A stretch of DNA of 64,000 nt from positions 3,410,001-3,474,000 of the forward strand of contig JALBUN010000045.1 in the NCBI GenBank assembly GCA_025174535.1. The letters are read 5' to 3'. A program made the translations under genes and the position numbers. This document shows, one piece after another, positions 34,448-42,794 of the stretch. The stretch comes from Cantharellus purpuraceus. Its lineage: Eukaryota > Basidiomycota > Agaricomycetes > Cantharellales > Hydnaceae. The first letter of the stretch is position 1. Every line of letters starts with the position of its first letter. Under the pieces are notes generated by a model. The model saw only the letters and a list, made by a program, of their open reading frames with translations, ran no database searches and was not told the DNA's origin.

Positions 34448-34949
34448 AGGAGTATTTGTTGTGGATGCTGACTGAAGTCCTCATGTGACTCAGGGTTGAT
34501 TTACCTTTGGAGCTGTAGGGAAGATGGTATTGGTGGATGTTTCTATTGTTCTTTTATATGACTCACCCCTGTTTTATCTTTTAATTCATTCATACACGAC
34601 TTACTCATCCTTGTTCTATTTTTGGTTCTTTTATTACTCATCACCCCCTATTCTTACAAAGATGACCCCTATCTGTCGCTTCATTTCTCCATGATTTCCC
34701 CATTAGTAGTTCAACTTCACACGCTTTGTCAGCAGGCTTGATCAGCATTTCTTGCATCATATTGCATCATTTGCTCCTCATATTGTGTCATTGTGCCCTG
34801 GGGATTTGTATATAAAAGGGCACTAGTTTTCACCTTTGGAAGGAATCAACAAGTTTTCAGCCAATGCTCTAAAGTCAAAGTCCATGCTCTAAGTCTATGC
34901 TCTACGCTCTACATCACAATCCATCATCTCTACACTGAGGTAAAACACC

Positions 34950-35252
34950 TGTGAGGGCGACGCTGATGACGAGGCCACAACAACAAGATACTCAATAAGT
35001 GAGAGCTGATAAGAAATAATGCCAGCTGGTACAGCAGATATCCTCAGAGATCAAGCTGAGGGGATCACACTGCACCAAGGCGAGTCTTTATACTAAATGA
35101 TGGAGATGGATAGGAGAACCAAGATAGGGGAGGAAGGATAGGGGAAGTGATAGGGGCAATGAAATAGGGGAGACGCACCCTGACAGGCTGCACTGATAGG
35201 GGTGTCAAGAGAAAATACTAAAAATAGAATATGACTTATTTGAACCCTGACA
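34950..35252 (-). repeat. 3' LTR of E2, 303 bp, with a 59-bp deletion
   Basis: Identical in plan to the 5' LTR but lacks 59 bp: one of the two 22-bp direct repeats and the spacer between them. The 5' and 3' LTRs of one element are identical at insertion, so the loss occurred afterwards or this end was converted by a short-form copy. Confidence 0.88.
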
Positions 35253-35266
35253 TCACCTCCCTCTTA
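35253..35266 (-). promoter_or_regulatory. Polypurine tract of E2
   Basis: On the minus strand AAGAGGGAGGTGA directly precedes the 3' LTR start TGTCAGGG. It confirms the direction of E2 and which LTR is the 3' one. Confidence 0.75.
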
Positions 35267-35305
35267 ATGCATGTCGTCTCGATATGCACTATCGTCCCAT
35301 CCATC

Positions 35306-35735
35306 TCAAGAGAGACACACCCTGAAGCACTCTGCAAGGTCCCTTCTCACTCTCTGCCAAAGTAGAGCCCATGACGAGTGTTGATGGTGACTCTTCTCTG
35401 CCTTGGGGTAAAGTGGGATGGTGAACTCTCTGGGGGATATGGGATCGTTTGTGCTGAAAACTGCTCCAAGTATCATCTCCCTAGGTGACTTTACTGGCGA
35501 GCCCTTGGAAGGCGTATGGTATGTCATAGTTGCCGATGAATAGAGGGTCCCTGATGTAGTATGTCTGGCGTCTTGATGGATTACGATGCCAGAAGGGGAA
35601 ATGAACTTGTGGAGGTGGAGATGGGAGGTTATAATCCTCTACAGCACGTGCAGTATCCCTTGAGTCAACTGACCAAGTGATTGATGGGTAGGAACAGAGT
35701 GAGCATAGAGGGATGGATTCAGACTGGTAAGGCAT
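35306..35735 (-). pseudogene. 3' accessory ORF of E2, frameshifted
   Basis: Frame 35735-35481 (84 codons, MPYQSESIPL...) passes by one frameshift into 35527-35306, giving about 145 residues between chromodomain and polypurine tract. It is homologous to the ORF in LTR B: shared SIPL, then WS[LV]D, PPP-x-V, I-x-DP-x-F, N-x3-PY-x-F-x-G, and near the C-terminus W-x-R followed by a cysteine pair region. No known domain recognised; no membrane segment seen. The position matches the third ORF of F, but I see no sequence similarity to that one. Confidence 0.6.
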
Positions 35736-35968
35736 GGTGGGTTGGATAGTGAACGATGATGGTTTTACTGAGGAAGGAGAAGTGGATTCACTGGCTTATA
35801 TACAGTTAGTGGAATTTTGGCATGGATGAATTTGGTGAGCGCTAAGCTTCACTGTGCCTATTCTGCGGCTCTGAAATGTGTCCAATACCACGTGTTGGGT
35901 TCCTGCCAGCTGTCCAATCAAAGAGGACCTGTTTGGGAGGTTCTGTGAAGTTCTCAAAGCGTCTGAAG

Positions 35969-36533
35969 GACGCTTGTTCAGAAATACAACAAATACATAT
36001 ATACAACCTATTTTCCTCAAATTTTATACAATACACTTCAATTCAAACTTATTTTCATATTTCAACATGATTCTCAAATTTTACACAATATACTAGATTA
36101 AAACATATTGTGATATTTTGGCATAATTCTCAAAAATAATTGTTTTTTCCCCATTTAGTGGTGGCAACTCTCTTGAGGGAACATCCAAATATCATTGATT
36201 CTTTCTTATACAATACTTGTAACATAATTTGAACTATCTTTAATCCCCACCTGGTATTTGTATATCTAAATACCCTATATAATACCAATTATATTAATAC
36301 AGACATTCCTATTATATCCATGTAAATGATTATGTTCATCTCAACCAAATATCTTATCTTTTAAAGTTTATTAAAATATAGAATATATGTTTATATTTAT
36401 GAAAATTTCACACATCCAAAATCTTTTAAGATATCCAAATTGTAACTCCCTGGCTTTATGTATCATTGAAATTCTGATGTATATCTCCTATACATCAGAA
36501 TATTGTATACTGACATGATTCCGAACAAGCGTC
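35969..36533 (-). mobile_element. MITE D3, 565 bp, inverted
   Basis: Same element as D2 and D4 in the opposite orientation; ends GACGCTTGTTCAGAA and TTCCGAACAAGCGTC, duplication AAG on both sides (35966-35968, 36534-36536). It lies in the C-terminal tail of the E2 chromodomain protein. Removing it and one AAG joins WLFP to RRFENFTEPP in frame. Confidence 0.9.
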
Positions 36534-37039
36534 AAGGGAAGAGCCACATAGGTGGCTGCCGAAATACGCCTTGGGGCTTCAGGATTTCCCGATGGAAGTC
36601 TGCAATGCACCTTCTAGCCCCACTGGCATCCTTAGCTGGGATCCAGAGGTCGTCAGCAGCTCCATAGCCCTTCCAACGCACCAGGTATTCCAGTCTTCCT
36701 CGGAAAACTCTGCTGTCAAGGATCTTCTCAACTTCATATTCCTGTACTCCATCTCGAATGACTGGAGGTGGTGGAGGAGATGACTGGCATTCAGGGATGG
36801 GATCCTTTTCATAAGGACGGAGTAAGACAACAGAGAACACTGGATGAGTGTGGCCAAAGATTGGGGGAAGTCGTAGGCCATAGGCATTTTGTGAGACCAC
36901 CTTATTCACATACGGTCCTAACCATTTGTGATCAAGTTTCTTGGTTGGACGGGTGGTGGTGATATTTTGTGCATTGAGCCAGACCTTGTCACCAAGTTTG
37001 TATACTGGGGCTGCTTGCCGATGGGCATCATAGAATCGT
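36534..37039 (-). pseudogene. E2 integrase C-terminal domain and chromodomain
   Basis: Minus-strand frame reading YKLGDKVWLNAQNI (GPY-type integrase tail, ...HKWLGPYV), then PVFSVVLLRPY and a chromodomain YEVEKILDSR...LEYLVRWKGYG. Beyond D3 the tail continues to about 35842 (RRFENFTEPPKQV) and stops. The integrase core that should precede it is absent; the sequence abuts an inverted B fragment at 37040. Confidence 0.85.
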
Positions 37040-37275
37040 TGTCGGTTCGCTTAAGGAATAGATCCTATAAGCCTGCGCGCAACGGTCCTAGCAAGCAGAC
37101 GGTGTGTAACGCAGTTGTTCAGCACTCCAAAGATCAATCAGGGCGAGGGGTACGTAACAGGGAAGTGGGATAGTGCTCTGTGGTTGGATGAGGATGGGAG
37201 CAAAAGGTCGGTCCCGATGGCTGATCGTGCTCTGTGACTGGATGACAATGCGGAGCCCGGTTGGGAGGTACGCGA
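37040..37275 (-). repeat. Inverted 236-bp end of an LTR B
   Basis: Reverse complement of 38456-38691, starting TGTCGGTTCGC. It abuts the start of B2 at 37276, giving a 236-bp perfect-looking inverted repeat around B2. It is best read as the remains of a second, opposed B LTR rather than a terminal inverted repeat of a DNA transposon, because B1 and B3 lack it. Confidence 0.8.
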
Positions 37276-38691
37276 TGACGAGCCAGGACGCATCGAGGAC
37301 GCATATCGAACCACTCTGACAGTCCAACTCCGCCAGCGTCTTTTCGTATCAACTTTTAAATAGCGCCGCAACTCCCTATCCACCTCAGTCTCTAATTCGA
37401 GCCATCGATCGTCACTCGTGTTTCATCGCCATCGATCATTATCAGCCTTCTATTCACACCAATCCTTTCATCATCATTCACATGGCTTCCCATTCTATTC
37501 CCCTCTCCAACATCACTTCTAATAATACGTCACACTGGTCTCTGGACACAGAGGACTATCAAAAATATGCCGAGCTCCACGGGCATGTTAAGCCACCTCC
37601 ACGTGTCAAAATACTTCCAAAACTCTTTCAACGTCCAAGATCCCCACCATGTCTCTCTTATGCCATTGGCGATCCCATATTCTTTCACAATTCCATTGAA
37701 CCATATACATTCCTCGACATTTCACCTCTATATCGTAACACGGATAGAAGAGTCGAATGTGAGGTAGAATTTCAGTCGCCATCGCTGACCTATCCTCCCA
37801 CTTCAATCCGACTCAGGTTACATCGTGTCAGGCAAAGGGACCGAATACTCTTGGAACGGGATACCATATGGAGACGGATCACTAAGACAATAAGGAGTAT
37901 TTGTTGTGGATGCTGACGGAAGTCCTCATGTGACTCAGGGTCAATTAACCTTCGGAGCCGTAAGGAAGATGGTATTGGTGGATGTTTCTATTGTTCTTTT
38001 ATATGACTCACCCCTGTTTCATCTTTTAATTCATTCATACACGACTTACTCATCCTTGTTCTATTTTTGGTTCTTTTATTACTCATCACCCCCTATTCTT
38101 ACAAAGATTACCCCTATCTGTCGTTTCATTTCTCCATGATTACCCCCTTTAGTAGTTCAACTTCACACGCTTCGTCAGCTGGCTTGATCAGCATTTCTTG
38201 CATCATATCGCATCATTTGCTCCTCATATTGTGTCGTTGTGCCCTGGGGATTTGTATATAAAAGGGTGCTAGTTTTCGCCTTTGGAATCAATCAACAAGT
38301 TTTCAGCCAAAGCTCTAAAGTCAAAGTCCACGCTCTAAGTCTACACTCTACGCTCTACATCACAATCCATCATCTCTACACTGAGGTAAAACACCTTGGT
38401 TCAACGATCAGATTTCCCTCCGCCACCGAGAGGTTGAGTCTCCTGAAACCAGCTTTCACGTACCTCCCAACCGGGCTCCGCATTGTCATCCAGTCACAGA
38501 GCACGATCAGCCATCGGGACCGACCTTTTGCTCCCATCCTCATCCAACCACAGAGCACTATCCCACTTCCCTGTTACGTACCCCTCGCCCTGATTGATCT
38601 TTGGAGTGCTGAACAACTGCGTTACACACCGTCTGCTTGCTAGGACCGTTGCGCACAGGCTTATAGGATCTATTCCTTTAGCGAACCGACA
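37276..38691 (+). repeat. LTR B2, 1416 bp, complete
   Basis: TGACGAGCCAGG...GCGAACCGACA. It has a leader ORF in the 5' third, a TATA box TATATAAAAGGG near 38257, and about 430 bp after it (R-U5). It is the reference copy for B1 and B3. No matching duplication flanks it together with the inverted piece (ATCGT left, CCGGC right). Confidence 0.8.
37482..37916 (+). CDS. ORF encoded inside LTR B (U3), 144 aa
   Basis: Intact frame from MASHSIPLSN to RSICCGC. Homologous frames exist in B1 (33673-34447, interrupted by E1) and B3 (42974-43407, one frameshift), and a diverged homologue is the 3' accessory ORF of E2. Shared blocks: SIPL, WSLD, PPP-x-V, GDPIFF, EPYTFL, and a C-terminal TIWRRI with CCGC. 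It lies upstream of the LTR TATA box, so any transcript must come from another start, for example the opposite LTR, as with U3-encoded genes of some retroviruses. I do not recognise the fold. It is basic overall with no membrane segment. Confidence 0.65.
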   Translation: MASHSIPLSNITSNNTSHWSLDTEDYQKYAELHGHVKPPPRVKILPKLFQRPRSPPCLSYAIGDPIFFHNSIEPYTFLDISPLYRNTDRRVECEVEFQSPSLTYPPTSIRLRLHRVRQRDRILLERDTIWRRITKTIRSICCGC

Positions 38692-39230
38692 CCGGCAGCT
38701 GGAACAACATTCTCCACCTGCTTAATGAATTCCTCCAAGGTGGAGAGTGGTGAGGTCCTGTCAATGACTGCCTGTGTCTCATTGTGCGCCCATACTTCAG
38801 CAGAACCTCCTGTCATAAAAGAGAGGGCATAGAGGATCTTGGTCTGCTCATCTGGGAAAGATGTAGGCTGGACTGCAATGGCAAGCCTGATAGAGCAAAT
38901 GAAACCTTCCATCTCTGCACGATCTCCATTGAATTTGGCTGGTTCAGCTGCCCTTATTGGGCGAACGGATGATGATGTAGGAGAAGGTGTGGGAAATGAG
39001 GTGGTCTGAGAGATGGTCTGTGCTGCAGCGATGGCGACAGCAGTGGCAGCATCTGCTAGGTTGTTCTGGACATTGGTGAACTGGCTTTGGAGGTGCTGGT
39101 TCTGGAGTTGCAGCTGCTGGAGCTGCTGCGCCTGGGTGTTGAACAACGCTTGCAGAAAGCCACCACTTTCACCTAGAGTCCCAATAGGCTTCAGGGAGCT
39201 GATCGGTCATGGTATCGGTGAAGTAGTTAA
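38692..39230 (-). pseudogene. E2 gag, N-terminal part
   Basis: Minus-strand frame with a glutamine-rich coiled-coil-like start (NTQAQQLQQLQLQNQ), an Ala-rich segment, then EPAKFNGDRAEMEGFICSI and ILYALSFMTGGSAEVWA, which are typical gypsy gag features, ending PLSTLEEFIKQVENV at the B2 junction. The reading frame is open to the upstream GTLGESGGF, but the initial ATG frame differs, so the start is uncertain. The capsid end and zinc knuckle are lost. Confidence 0.8.
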
Positions 39231-39277
39231 TAGGAAAAGTGTTATGAGGTGTGGGTCGTCTTATGAGCTTGATCTTC

Positions 39278-39639
39278 TGTGAGGGCGACGCTGATGACGA
39301 GGCCACAACAACAAGATACTCAATAAGTGAGAGCCGATAAGAAATAATGCCAGCTGGTACAGCGGATATCCTCAGTCTATACAGCTGTTTCTGATAAATA
39401 CATGGGACTTACCTGGTACAGCGGATATCCTCAGAGATCAAGCTGAGGGGATCACACTGCACCAAGGTGAGTCTTTATACTAAATGATGGAGATGAATAG
39501 GAGAACCAAGATAGGGGAGGAAGGATAGGGGAAGTGATAGGGGCAATGAAATAGGGGAGACGCACCCTGACAGGCTGCGCTGATAGGGGTGTCAAGAGAA
39601 AATACTAAAAATAGAATATGACTTATTTGAACCCTGACA
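39278..39639 (-). repeat. 5' LTR of E2, 362 bp
   Basis: Reverse complement of the E1 type; TGTCAGGGTTCAAATAAG at 39639 down to CCCTCACA at 39278. It keeps both copies of the 22-bp direct repeat. The sequence following it on the minus strand is GAAGATCAAGCTCATAAG. Confidence 0.9.
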
Positions 39640-39950
39640 ACACCTTGGTTCAACAATCAGATTTCCCTCCACCACCGAGAGGTTGCTTCTCCTGAAACCA
39701 GCTTTCACATACCTCCCAACCGGGCTCTGCATTGTCATCCAGTCACAGAGCACGATCAGCCATCGGGACTGACCTTTTGCTCCCATCCCCATCCAACCAC
39801 AGAGCACTATTCCACTTTCCTATTACTCAGTGCCATCCCTACCCCTGATTGATCTTTGGAGTGCTGAACAACTGCGTTACACACCGTCTGTTTGCTAGGA
39901 CCATTGCATGCAGGCTTATAGGATCTATTCCATAAGCAAACTGACAACGC

Positions 39951-40910
39951 ATGACACCATCACCTCTGCCTCACTAGCTAAGTTGTTCGTTCTCCACATA
40001 TTCTCTAAACACGGAGTCCCATCGCATGTCACGTCCAATCGGGGCTCGGAGTTCGTGTCCTCCTTCTTCCGCACATTAGGAAAGGCTCTTGACATGAAAC
40101 TTCATTTCACCTCCAGATACCACCCTGAAGGAGACGGACAAACAGAACGAATGAATCAGTCCCTGGAACAATATCTCCAAATCTATTGTAACTATCAACA
40201 AGACAACTGGGCTGACCTACTTCCAATAGCAGAGTTTGCATACAACAACATGCCAAACACGACTACTGGTGTCTCTCCGTTCTTTGCTAATAAAAGGCTA
40301 CCATCCAAACATCTCCATCCACCCTGAGAAAGAACTTGCCTCCACCAAAGCCTGCCAATTTGTAATTGACCTCGATCAACTACACCAACATCTCCGAGAG
40401 ACCATCTCTGATGCCCAGAAACAATATCAAGTCTCCGCAGACCGACGCCGCATTCCAGCTCTGGACCTGCAAATCAGAGACAAAGTATTTGTTGAGGCCG
40501 AACACTTCCGGACCACCCATCCATCGAAGAAACTCTCCGAGAAATACTTAGGTCCTTATGAGGTCATTGCTTGCGCGGGCAGCAGGTCCTTTACCCTCTA
40601 ACTTCTGGACCACTTCCAAGCAGTTCATCCAGTCTTTCATATATCAATGCTCAAACCCACTACCACAAACAAGATCTCCGGTCACATGCAACCTCCACCT
40701 CCCCTGATCATCATCGAAGGAGACAATGAATATGAGATCTCTGAGATCCTGGACTTGAAGATCAACCGTCAATACAAGTGCAAGCTCCAGTACTTAGTCA
40801 AATGGACTGGATATGAAGGCACCGATGAAGAATCCTCATGGATCTCCACATCCAAACTCGATCATGCATACGAATCCGTCTCCAACTTTCACTCTACTTA
40901 TCCAGACAAA
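39951..40910 (+). pseudogene. A3 integrase core end and chromodomain
   Basis: Resumes the A3 integrase after B1: THDTITSASLAKLFVLHIF, then TSNRGSEFVSSFF and GDGQTERMNQSLEQY, the C-terminal tail and the chromodomain (40647-40910, YLVKWTGYEG). A one-base insertion near 40292 and a stop near 40601 break it. The DDE middle position is Asn, as in the other A copies. Confidence 0.88.
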
Positions 40911-40911
40911 C

Positions 40912-40997
40912 CTGACAACGTACTCCGACTCCAACCCAACTTCCAACCCGACCTCTGACCCAATCTCCAACCCCCAATCGGACCTAGTGTGTAACAA
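40912..40997 (+). repeat. A3 LTR tail, about 86 bp
   Basis: Only the last part of an A LTR, from CGTACTCCGACTCC to GTGTGTAACA, joined straight to the chromodomain end. The antisense gene and most of the 3' LTR seen in A2 are deleted. Confidence 0.8.
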
Positions 40998-41348
40998 AGG
41001 TATGGCTGGCATCACCAGCCATATATTCCTTTCGAAGCTGATCAATCTCAGCTTTGATTTCTGATAGGGCAAACTCTTTGAGTTTGCCCAGTTGCTTAGC
41101 ACCCTTGGGGATGCTAGCCAGGAGGAGACCATGATCGTGGTCATATCCCTCCCAGATTGGGTCAGTGTCATCCCAATCCTGACCCTTGAACCCTTGAGGG
41201 TCAACCCAAGTCAATTTGCTCAGGAGATTGTCCTCTTTGGTGAGATTGATCATTTCCTGTGACAATGAAGCCATGGGCTGTGATGGCATAATGGCAGGCA
41301 ATGATTTGCCTGCTGTAGCACACGATAGTGATGCTACTGGGGCCAAGT

Positions 41349-41631
41349 TGTCAGGGTTCATATGACTCAGTTTCTATTTTTAGTCCCTTTCTTATCGCCT
41401 CTATCAGCACAGCCTGCTAGGGTGTGCTCTCCTATCTCTCCCCTATTGTTCCCCTATCTTGGTTCCCCTATTCCTTGCATCATTCAGTATAAAGATTTTG
41501 CCTGGTGTAGCACGGTTTCCTCAGCTTGATCTCTGAGGATATCCGCTGTACCAGCTGGCATTATCTCTTATCGGCTCTCACTTATTGAGTATCTTGTTGT
41601 TGTGGCCCCATCATTCAGCGCAGCCCTCACA
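41349..41631 (+). repeat. Solo LTR E4, 283 bp
   Basis: TGTCAGGG...GCCCTCACA with CAAGT duplicated (41344-41348, 41632-41636). It is the short form without the second 22-bp repeat, plus about 20 bp of other deletions. Its removal joins KLTTVHL to APVASLS in frame. Confidence 0.9.
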
Positions 41632-41870
41632 CAAGTGCACTGTTGTGAGCTTGGTCTTGAATGTAAGAGGTCCTCTATCAGCAGCCTCCTTCAGTGTTTT
41701 TAACTCATCTCTGAGATGAGTTACTTTGGACTTCTCATTGTTGAGAAGTCCTTCAAGTTCTTGGACCTGTGCAAACAGGTCCGAGTTATCCTTGTACATC
41801 TTATTGTAGTCTTCATGATAAGGTGTTGTGACATCATCTTCAGTGTTGCATGTAAGTCACAGCCATGTGA

Positions 41871-42435
41871 GACGCTTGTTCAGAATCATGTCAGTATACA
41901 ATATTCTGATGTATAGGAGATATACATCAGGATTTCAATGATACATAAAGCCAGGGAGTTACAATTTGGATATCTTAAAAGATTTTGGATGTGTGAAATT
42001 TTCATAAATATAAACATATATTCTATATTTTAATAAACTTTAAAAGATGAGATATTTGGTTGAGATGAATATAATCATTTACATGGATATAATAGGAATG
42101 TCTGTATTAATATAATTGGTATTATATAGGGTATTTAGATATACAAATACCAGGTGGGGATTAAAGATAGTTCAAATTATGTTACAAGTATTGTATAAGA
42201 AAGAATCAATGATATTTGGATGTTCCCTCAAAAGAGTTACCACCACTAAATGGGGAGAAAACAGTTATTTTTGAGAATTATGCCAAAATATCAAAATATA
42301 TTTTAATCTAGTATATTGTGTAAAATTTGAGAGTCATGTTGAAATATGAAAATAAGTTTGAATTGAAGTGTATTATGTAAAATTTGAGGAAAATAGGTTG
42401 TACATACGTATTTGTTGTATTTCTGAACAAGCGTC
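41871..42435 (+). mobile_element. MITE D4, 565 bp
   Basis: Ends GACGCTTGTTCAGAA and TTTCTGAACAAGCGTC; duplication TGA on both sides (41868-41870, 42436-42438). Same length and orientation as D2. It sits within the hairpin-rich reading frame, which continues across it after excision. Confidence 0.9.
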
Positions 42436-42794
42436 TGACTCTTGATGCTCTTTCCACTAAAGCAGTGGAAAGATATAGTTGGCCTCCATTTTGGGCCTCA
42501 ATTAAGTGCAACACATATGCATCGCACTTGTTGCACCTGTGAGGGTGATGGATGGCAGTGCCACCATGCCATCCACCAATTTTCCAGGTCATCTCATCTT
42601 GATGACCTCTGATCATATCTGCAGCACTTGTTGCCAGTGCTGCCACTGTGGAAGTTTGTTCAACTTAATGCAATGAATTATTGCTTACCCCTTTCATGCT
42701 ACTATGAGTAGCACAATAGTGAACTGCTCCCTAGAGGAGCAGTTTTTTCTACCATCAAGCTGCCTGTTGTTGTGGTAGCTCTATCCTTAGATGC

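Larger units (their letters stand above)
34950..39639 (-). mobile_element. LTR element E2, minus strand, pol core replaced by B2
   Basis: Two LTRs of one family flank an internal region, and ACACC is duplicated outside (34945-34949, 39640-39644). In element orientation: 5' LTR 39639-39278, gag 39230-38692, B2 sequences 38691-37040, integrase C-terminal domain and chromodomain 37039-36534, MITE D3, chromodomain tail, accessory ORF 35735-35306, polypurine tract, 3' LTR 35252-34950. Protease, RT, RNase H and the integrase core are missing, so it is not autonomous now. The element was clearly a Ty3/gypsy chromovirus. Confidence 0.9.
32896..39946 (+). mobile_element. Solo LTR B1 with nested D2, E1 and E2
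   Basis: Starts TGACGAGCTAGG and ends AAGCAAACTGACA; flanked by ACGC (32892-32895 and 39947-39950) inside the A3 integrase. Subtracting D2, E1, E2 and their duplications leaves about 1.42 kb, the same length as B2 (37276-38691). It has a TATA box TATATAAAAGGG near 34810 and, upstream, an ORF homologous to 37482-37916. The TG...CA ends, short duplication, internal TATA box and absence of terminal inverted repeats indicate a solo LTR of an element whose body is not in the window. Confidence 0.8.
30391..40997 (+). mobile_element. Element A3, internally deleted and interrupted by B1
   Basis: A second plus-strand family A element: 5'-truncated LTR (30391-30819), gag (30820-31985), protease start (to about 32468), a deletion joining protease to integrase (about 32468/32470), integrase to 32895, then the 7-kb nested insertion B1 (32896-39946), integrase resumption (39951-40600), chromodomain (40647-40910) and an LTR tail (about 40912-40997, ending GTGTGTAACA). 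The four-base duplication ACGC on both sides of B1 shows that the two integrase halves were one. Confidence 0.88.
40998..42794 (-). pseudogene. Hairpin-rich G-type gag segment, interrupted by E4 and D4
   Basis: After removing solo LTR E4 and MITE D4 with their duplications, one minus-strand frame of about 280 codons with a single TGA can be read: VEQTSTVAAL, HPHRCNKCDAYVLHL, then a coiled-coil-like stretch (LFAQVQELEGLLNNE), TWVDPQGFKGQDWDD and LKEFALSEIKAEIDQL. It has no clear family motif, but its hairpin density is the same as in element G. I assign it tentatively to the N-terminal part of the polyprotein of G or a sister. The left end abuts the A3 LTR tail; the right end abuts B3. Confidence 0.55.

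Noticed and set aside
37040..38691. A DNA transposon with 236-bp terminal inverted repeats
   Set aside because: B1 and B3 lack the inverted left arm, no direct duplication flanks the unit, and B1 has TG...CA ends with a 4-bp duplication plus an internal TATA box, which fits an LTR.
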